Of a stretch of DNA of 9,354 nt, positions 6,038 to 9,354 are shown in pieces (position 1 is the first letter of the stretch; each line of letters starts with the position of its first letter). The stretch is from DATGFB01 sp032160545 (GTDB lineage: Bacteria > Actinomycetota > Actinomycetes > Mycobacteriales > Jatrophihabitantaceae), in NCBI GenBank assembly GCA_032160545.1, contig JAVHVN010000108.1:1-9354 (forward strand), in the 5' to 3' direction. The position numbers and the translations under genes were made by a program. The notes under the pieces were generated by a model that was not told the DNA's origin, did not search any database, and saw only the letters and a list, made by a program, of their open reading frames with translations.

Positions 6038-6595
6038 GTGGACGAACCCACGATGCGCGAGCGGATGCTCGCCGGCGAGCCGTACATCACCGACGACGAC
6101 CTGCTGCGCGAGCAGCTGCGCGCGGCCCGGCTCTGCCTCGAGATCGATCTCACCGCACCGGACGAGACCGCGCGCAGGCGCGGGCTGTACACCGAGCTGC
6201 TCGGTGCGATCGGCGCGGACTGCGAGATCCGGCCGGGCTTTCGCTGCGACTACGGTTCGCACCTCTTTCTCGGCGACCGGGTCTTCGCGAACTTCGGTCT
6301 CATCGCGCTGGACGTCGCCCGGATCACCATCGGCGACGACGTGCAGCTGGGACCGAACGTCCAGTTGCTGACGCCGACGCACCCGACCGACCCGCAGGCG
6401 CGGCTCGACAAGTGGGAGAGCGCCCAGCCGATCTCGATCGGCGCCAACGCGTGGCTGGGCGGCGGCGTCATCGTCGGCCCCGGCGTCACCATCGGCGCGA
6501 ACACGACCGTCGGGGCCGGCGCGATAGTCACCCGCGACCTGCCACCCAACGTGCTCGCGGTCGGCAACCCCGCGCGGGTCGTCCGCGAACTCTGA
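6038..6595 (+). CDS. maa: Maltose O-acetyltransferase-type (Maa/LacA/NodL) hexapeptide-repeat acetyltransferase
   Basis: 185 residues, the size of Maa/LacA. The N-terminal Mac domain is visible as MRERMLAGEPY (6-16) and REQLRAARL, then IRPGFRCDYGSHLFLGDRVFANF (64-86) leads into the left-handed beta-helix. Hexapeptide repeats run through ARITIGDDVQLGPNVQLL (94-111) and IVGPGVTIGANTTVGAGAIV (145-164), ending VAVGNPARVVREL. The expected catalytic His is H115 in LTPTHP. Such enzymes move acetyl from acetyl-CoA to a sugar hydroxyl as active trimers; the substrate cannot be read from sequence. GTG 6038 is preferred because a -10-like box lies seven bases before it. ATG 6053 (giving MRERMLAGEPY) and ATG 6011 are alternatives; none has a strong ribosome binding site. 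Confidence 0.88.
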   Translation: MDEPTMRERMLAGEPYITDDDLLREQLRAARLCLEIDLTAPDETARRRGLYTELLGAIGADCEIRPGFRCDYGSHLFLGDRVFANFGLIALDVARITIGDDVQLGPNVQLLTPTHPTDPQARLDKWESAQPISIGANAWLGGGVIVGPGVTIGANTTVGAGAIVTRDLPPNVLAVGNPARVVREL

Positions 6596-6600
6596 TTCGC

Positions 6601-6614
6601 GCCGGCGGTCCGGC
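6601..6614 (+). terminator. Small GC hairpin after the acetyltransferase gene
   Basis: GCCGG-CGGT-CCGGC is a perfect 5-bp stem with a 4-base loop, beginning five bases after the stop. There is no U-tract, so termination activity is only suggested. Confidence 0.3.
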
Positions 6615-6680
6615 CTCGCGAGCTGCGTCAGACGATGCCGGTGATCTTCACGCCGACGCGACGGATCAGCTGAACAGGGC

Positions 6681-6686
6681 AACAAT
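6681..6686 (+). promoter_or_regulatory. Candidate -10 box for the lipoprotein gene
   Basis: AACAAT lies six bases before the GTG start (6693). The gene has no usable Shine-Dalgarno, so a leaderless transcript is plausible. No convincing -35 is seen. Confidence 0.25.
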
Positions 6687-6692
6687 GCACCG

Positions 6693-8153
6693 GTGCGGCT
6701 GCGCAATCTGATCAGCGCGACGATGTGCTGCTCCGTCCTCCTCAGTGGCTGCGCCTCACAGGTACCGCCGGATGAGTTCTTCGGCAACGGGGTGGCGGCT
6801 CGGGTGCAGGCAGTTGGTTCGGGCGGTGCGGGCGCCAGTGGCGGCGCAGCTTCCGGTCGCTCGGGTGCACCGGCGTCCGGCGGCGCTGGGATATCCGGCG
6901 GATCCGGCGCATCGAACACCGACACCACGACCGGCGGCGCGAACGGCGGCGGGCCGGCGCCGGGTGCGGCCGCCCCCGCGAGTCCGGTCGGTGCGGTCAG
7001 CGGCGTCCGAGCCGGAAGCTGCGCGGGCTTCCGAAACAGCAGGGGCATCACCGATTCGACGATCACACTCGGCAACGTCGCTGATCTGAGCGGGCCGGTG
7101 CCCGGGCTGTTCACCTCGGCCGCGCAAGCCGCCAAGGCGTACGCCGCCTACTTCAACGCAACCTCGAACGTCTGCGGCCGCAAGCTGAAGCTGATCGGCT
7201 ACGACAGCCAGACCAGCGGCATCGGCGACCAGGAGGCGGCTACCTCGGCGTGCAGCGAGACGTTCGCGATGGTCGGGTCGATCGGCGCATTCGACAACGG
7301 CGGTGCCAAGACCGTCGCCGACTGCGGCATTCCCGATCTGCGCACGATCTCGACGACCCCCGAGCGAGTGGCCTCGCCGGTGTCGTACGGCGCCGACGCC
7401 GTGAAGGCCGACCTGGTCTCGACCTCGCAGTACGAATACATCAAGGCCGCGACCGGGCAGGCGTACCAGAAGTCCGCGCTCGTCTACCTCAATGCAGGTG
7501 CGTCGGTAGCGAACGCCCTCGCGTACAAGGCGACGATGCAGGCTCTCGGCTACGACTTCGTCTACACCCAGCCGATCGACGTCACGGCGATCAACTATGC
7601 GCCGTACGCGGCGAAGATGAAGAGCCTCGGCGTCGGACTCGTGCAGTTCGAGGGCACCGCCCAGTTCGCCGTGCGGCTGAAGCGTGCGCTGAACGACCAG
7701 GGGCTGAACCCGGTGTTCGTCATGGACTCGGTGGCGTACGACCCGGTGTTCGTCGAGAGCGCGAAGAACGATCTCGACGGCATGTACACCTACGTCGACA
7801 CGACGCTGGTCGAGGAGGCGTCGCGCAACCCCGCGATGCAGCGCTACCTCACCTGGCTGGCGCGGGTGGCACCCGGCGCGAAGCCCTCGTTCTTCGGCAT
7901 GTTCGCCTGGGGCGCGATGGAGCTCTTCAGCGAGCTGGCGGTGCAACTCGGCGGCAAGCTCACCCGGCAGACGCTGCTCGCGGCGATCCGCAACACCCAT
8001 GCGTTCACGGCAGGCGGACTGTTCGCGCCGCAGGACGTCGGCACCAAAAACACCTCGCCGTGCCAGGCGGTCGTGCAGTTGCGGGGCGGAGTCTGGGTCC
8101 GCCGCTCACCGTTCCCGTGGACGTGCTCGCGGGTGTACGACACGCAACCGTGA
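6693..8153 (+). CDS. Lipid-anchored receptor of the branched-chain amino acid/amide ABC-transporter type
   Basis: 486 residues from a GTG. The lipoprotein signal peptide MRLRNLISAT...LLSGC places the lipidated Cys at residue 20. Residues about 42-108 are a low-complexity Gly/Ala/Ser/Pro linker. From about 115 on it is a type I periplasmic-binding fold (Peripla_BP_6/LivK-like): DSTITLGNVADLSGPVPG, QAAKAYAAYFN, GRKLKLIGYDSQT, VGSIGAFDNGG, QKSALVYLN, NPVFVMDSVAYDPVFVE, a C-terminal helix GKLTRQTLLAAIRNT. Six Cys after the linker (110, 161, 187, 211, 457, 478) could form disulfides outside the membrane. It would capture a small ligand at the cell surface. No liv-type permease or ATPase genes are adjacent, so it may work with a distant transporter or as a sensor. 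The start is chosen because it supplies the basic N-region; the next Met (11) would remove it. Confidence 0.87.
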   Translation: MRLRNLISATMCCSVLLSGCASQVPPDEFFGNGVAARVQAVGSGGAGASGGAASGRSGAPASGGAGISGGSGASNTDTTTGGANGGGPAPGAAAPASPVGAVSGVRAGSCAGFRNSRGITDSTITLGNVADLSGPVPGLFTSAAQAAKAYAAYFNATSNVCGRKLKLIGYDSQTSGIGDQEAATSACSETFAMVGSIGAFDNGGAKTVADCGIPDLRTISTTPERVASPVSYGADAVKADLVSTSQYEYIKAATGQAYQKSALVYLNAGASVANALAYKATMQALGYDFVYTQPIDVTAINYAPYAAKMKSLGVGLVQFEGTAQFAVRLKRALNDQGLNPVFVMDSVAYDPVFVESAKNDLDGMYTYVDTTLVEEASRNPAMQRYLTWLARVAPGAKPSFFGMFAWGAMELFSELAVQLGGKLTRQTLLAAIRNTHAFTAGGLFAPQDVGTKNTSPCQAVVQLRGGVWVRRSPFPWTCSRVYDTQP

Positions 8154-8447
8154 CGGCGCCCGCCACTCCTCGATGGCACCCCCGACGCGGCGCAGGTGGC
8201 AGCGGACGGTGTAGGTCGGGTCGGTGGCCCTGCGCCGGAGGCAGCCGTCGAAGTCCGTCTGCCGGCGCAGCGTCTCGCCGGCGCTGATGCGCCTGGTGAG
8301 CAAGATGGTGCGCCTGTTCTGGCGAGATCTCGAGATCCACGAGCCGAGCATCAACTCCCTGCACCTGTCCGACGCGGTGGCGCGCCGCTGGAAACAACGA
8401 CTCAGCCCGAATCCACCGGCTCGCAAACGGCCACCACAAATGATCAA
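8106..8447 (-). pseudogene. Possible small ORF or decayed gene remnant
   Basis: A 113-codon minus-strand frame opening with TTG. From about 8393 down to 8156 its third positions are strongly G/C, as in real genes of this window, while the first 18 codons are not. The plus-strand frame sharing the same third positions is broken by TAG at 8212-8214, so the minus strand is favoured. The product is Arg-rich (RQTDFDGCLRRRATDPTYTVRCHLRR split around 8200-8285) and I do not recognise it. The end overlaps the 3' end of the lipoprotein gene by 48 bases. No ribosome binding site or start is convincing. A truncated remnant of a transferred gene is as likely as a functional small protein. Confidence 0.25.
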
Positions 8448-8489
8448 CGTGGAAAAGCCGGGCCGACTTGCAGCATCCGCACGCGCCCA

Positions 8490-8519
8490 TTGAGTAGAAC
8501 CGAAACAAGATCAAACAAT
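8490..8519 (+). promoter_or_regulatory. Candidate distal promoter for the surface-protein gene
   Basis: TTGAGT (8490-8495) and AACAAT (8514-8519) are spaced 18 bases apart within the AT-richer stretch. Transcription would start near 8526, giving a leader of more than 300 bases. Confidence 0.25.
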
Positions 8520-8578
8520 GCACCAATAAACGATCACATCAATTACTGTCGTAAAAATGCGATTCAGCAGCGGTCAAA

Positions 8579-8607
8579 TTGCCAAGACGCGCCATGGGGG
8601 CTACGTT
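8579..8607 (+). promoter_or_regulatory. Candidate proximal promoter for the surface-protein gene
   Basis: TTGCCA (8579-8584) and TACGTT (8602-8607) are separated by 17 bases, the optimal spacing. The start would be near 8614, giving a leader of about 230 bases that carries all four hairpins. A CTAACA direct repeat (8610-8615 and 8621-8626, 11-base period) lies at the predicted start site. Confidence 0.35.
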
Positions 8608-8687
8608 CCCTAACAGCGAGCTAACACGACGGTGAAAGCGCGCGAATTGGCGGACAGCCACGCAGTTGGTCCCGGGGGGGCCGTTGC

Positions 8688-8838
8688 GCGGGTCGCGAGA
8701 CCCGCCCGCTCCCCATATTTCGGTCTCTCCGCGCGGCCCTCCGGGTCGCCATTGCGAGCAATCAGACCGCTGCTGGGGTAGCCCCACTGGCGGTAGCCAT
8801 CGCTGCTGCTTTCACTTCGAACTCCGGTAAGGAGTGAA
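8688..8838 (+). ncRNA. Structured 5' leader, candidate cis-regulatory RNA
   Basis: Four local hairpins in sequence: a perfect 7-bp stem GCGGGTC/GACCCGC closed by a GCGA (GNRA) tetraloop (8688-8705); a 7-bp stem with one G-U pair (8733-8749); a 13-position stem with one C-C mismatch, two G-U pairs and a UAG loop (8766-8794); and a stem over the ribosome binding site (8821-8835, or 8811-8838). CGGTCT (8721-8726) can pair instead with AGACCG (8764-8769), which would break the base of the third hairpin, giving two exclusive folds. I compared it by eye with c-di-GMP-I, c-di-AMP (ydaO), cobalamin and TPP riboswitch motifs and found no match. The pairings are visible; that they regulate is inference. 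Confidence 0.4.
8811..8838 (+). promoter_or_regulatory. Ribosome binding site inside a stem-loop
   Basis: AAGGAG (8829-8834) lies eight bases before the ATG at 8843. It can be sequestered by ACTCC-GGTAA-GGAGT (8821-8835), or by an alternative outer pairing TTCACT (8811-8816) with AGTGAA (8833-8838). Either would hide part or all of the Shine-Dalgarno. Confidence 0.5.
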
Positions 8839-8842
8839 CGAA

Positions 8843-9354
8843 ATGCATAAGAGCCTTGCAATTCTTCCGGTGCTCGTCTGCGCGGCGGGGGTGCTGGCCC
8901 TCGCAGGTCCGGCCTCCGCGGCCCCGAGCGGTACGACCGCGGCGACGTTCGCGGTCACCGGCGGCACCCTGGACATCGCCGTTCCTGCTTCGGTAAATCT
9001 CGGGTCGGTGACGGCCAGTTCGGCGGCCCAGGGTTTGACGGGCGTCCCCCTCGGCGCTGTGACAGTCACGGACGGACGCGGGGTCAGCTCGGGCTGGGTG
9101 GCGACGGCCAGCGCGACGGACTTCACCGGACCGCAGACCCTCGCGGGAGCGACCGTCTACCGCCCGACGCTCGCGAGTGCAACCAACGCCACCGTGACAC
9201 CTGCGGCTGATCAGACCCTGGCCCCGACAGCCGCCACGGTGCAGACCGCCACGCTCGCCGTGGGGGTCAACTCCGCCACCTGGAACCCGACCCTCACGGT
9301 CACGATCCCGGCGAACGCGTTGGCGGGAACGTACAGCAGCACGATCACTCAGTC
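8843..9354 (+). CDS. Secreted Thr/Ala-rich surface protein, WxL-like beta domain (5' part)
   Basis: The frame is open from ATG 8843 to the window end (170 complete codons, no stop). A Sec signal peptide is clear: MHKSL, a hydrophobic core of about residues 6-22, then a cleavage site ASA|AP at 26/27. The mature part is Thr, Ala, Val and Gly rich with alternating beta-strand pattern and no Cys. Typical segments are SSGWVATASATDFTG (82-96) and TWNPTLTVTIPANALAGTY (146-164), seen in actinobacterial secreted proteins resembling the WxL domain; strict WxL motifs are absent (WVA and WNP instead), so membership is tentative. It probably lies in the cell envelope. Codon use is GC-rich like the neighbours. 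It is preceded by the structured leader and an AAGGAG site. Confidence 0.8.
   Translation, partial: MHKSLAILPVLVCAAGVLALAGPASAAPSGTTAATFAVTGGTLDIAVPASVNLGSVTASSAAQGLTGVPLGAVTVTDGRGVSSGWVATASATDFTGPQTLAGATVYRPTLASATNATVTPAADQTLAPTAATVQTATLAVGVNSATWNPTLTVTIPANALAGTYSSTITQ

Larger units (their letters stand above)
8154..8842. other. Long intergenic region: possible remnant, AT-richer centre, structured leader
   Basis: Nearly 700 bases without a secure gene. The left third has coding-like base periodicity (see 8106-8447). From about 8430 to 8625 the composition is visibly AT-richer than anywhere else in the window, with candidate promoters but no open frame with native codon bias. From 8688 to the next ATG several stable hairpins follow one another. 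I see no tRNA, CRISPR array or recognisable insertion-sequence ends. Confidence 0.6.

Noticed and set aside
5966..7135. Minus-strand extension of the flavodoxin frame to 543 codons
   Set aside because: It runs antisense through the acetyltransferase and the lipoprotein start. Those have clear homology and signal-peptide features on the plus strand, while the extension is low-complexity Arg/Asp/Pro noise typical of GC-rich antisense frames.
6756..8000. 414-codon minus-strand frame inside the lipoprotein gene
   Set aside because: Antisense shadow: Arg/Val/Asp/Gly repeats without domains, opposite a gene with a signal peptide and a recognisable fold.
8721..8842. Known riboswitch classes (c-di-GMP-I, cobalamin, ydaO, TPP)
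   Set aside because: Short resemblances such as CCCCACTGG and GGTAGCC occur, but the conserved cores and their order are missing. Only a covariance-model search could overturn this.
8812..9126. 104-codon minus-strand frame at the right end
   Set aside because: Antisense to the secreted protein, which has a ribosome site, a signal peptide and a cleavage motif on the plus strand.
1..9354. tRNA or rRNA genes, CRISPR arrays, insertion sequences
   Set aside because: No cloverleaf with CCA-type ends, no regularly spaced repeats, no transposase and no terminal inverted repeats with target duplications were seen.

Overview
This is a very GC-rich window, almost certainly from an actinobacterium. The support is strongly G/C-biased third codon positions, an actinobacterial-type ImuB (translesion mutasome), a CadI/ArsI-type metalloenzyme close to the mycobacterial form, GTG starts, and several genes whose candidate -10 boxes sit 6-7 bases from the start codon, as expected for leaderless transcripts. 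The genus cannot be fixed from the sequence alone.

Layout. (1) 1-795: the 3' part of imuB, running in from the left edge. (2) 796-3273: an arsenic locus. On the minus strand arsR, an aquaglyceroporin (aqpS-like), arsC and an arsN1-like acetyltransferase form a tight operon in which each neighbouring pair overlaps by 4 bases (ATGA). The arsI/cadI-type lyase gene is divergent on the plus strand. They share a 75-bp regulatory region with an ArsR-type dyad over the arsR promoter. (3) 3281-4153 (minus): a 290-residue lysine-rich helical protein of unknown function. (4) 4377-5351 (minus): a YihY/BrkB-family membrane protein. (5) 5504-5965 (minus) and 6038-6595 (plus): a divergent pair, a small flavodoxin-like protein and a maltose-O-acetyltransferase-type hexapeptide enzyme. 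(6) 6693-8153 (plus): a lipoprotein of the branched-chain amino-acid/amide receptor type, with a long Gly/Ala/Ser tether and no transporter partners in view. (7) 8154-8842: nearly 700 bases without a convincing gene. The left half holds a possible gene remnant, the middle is AT-richer and carries candidate promoters, and the right half can fold into a series of hairpins including one over the ribosome binding site of the next gene. (8) 8843-9354 (plus): the start of a secreted, Thr/Ala-rich, beta-type (WxL-like) surface protein cut by the right edge.

How the genes work together. The arsenic locus reads as a pathway. ArsC reduces arsenate to arsenite, the channel lets arsenite (and possibly methylated species) flow out, ArsI splits the C-As bond of trivalent methylarsenic, the ArsN1-like enzyme acetylates the organoarsenical antibiotic arsinothricin, and ArsR senses As(III). 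No ArsB/ACR3 pump or ArsM is visible, and the channel has Val where most aquaporins have the selectivity-filter Arg. This suggests a locus oriented to organoarsenicals. The remaining genes look like separate transcription units. The most open questions are the structured leader at about 8688-8842 and the unknown protein at 3281-4153.
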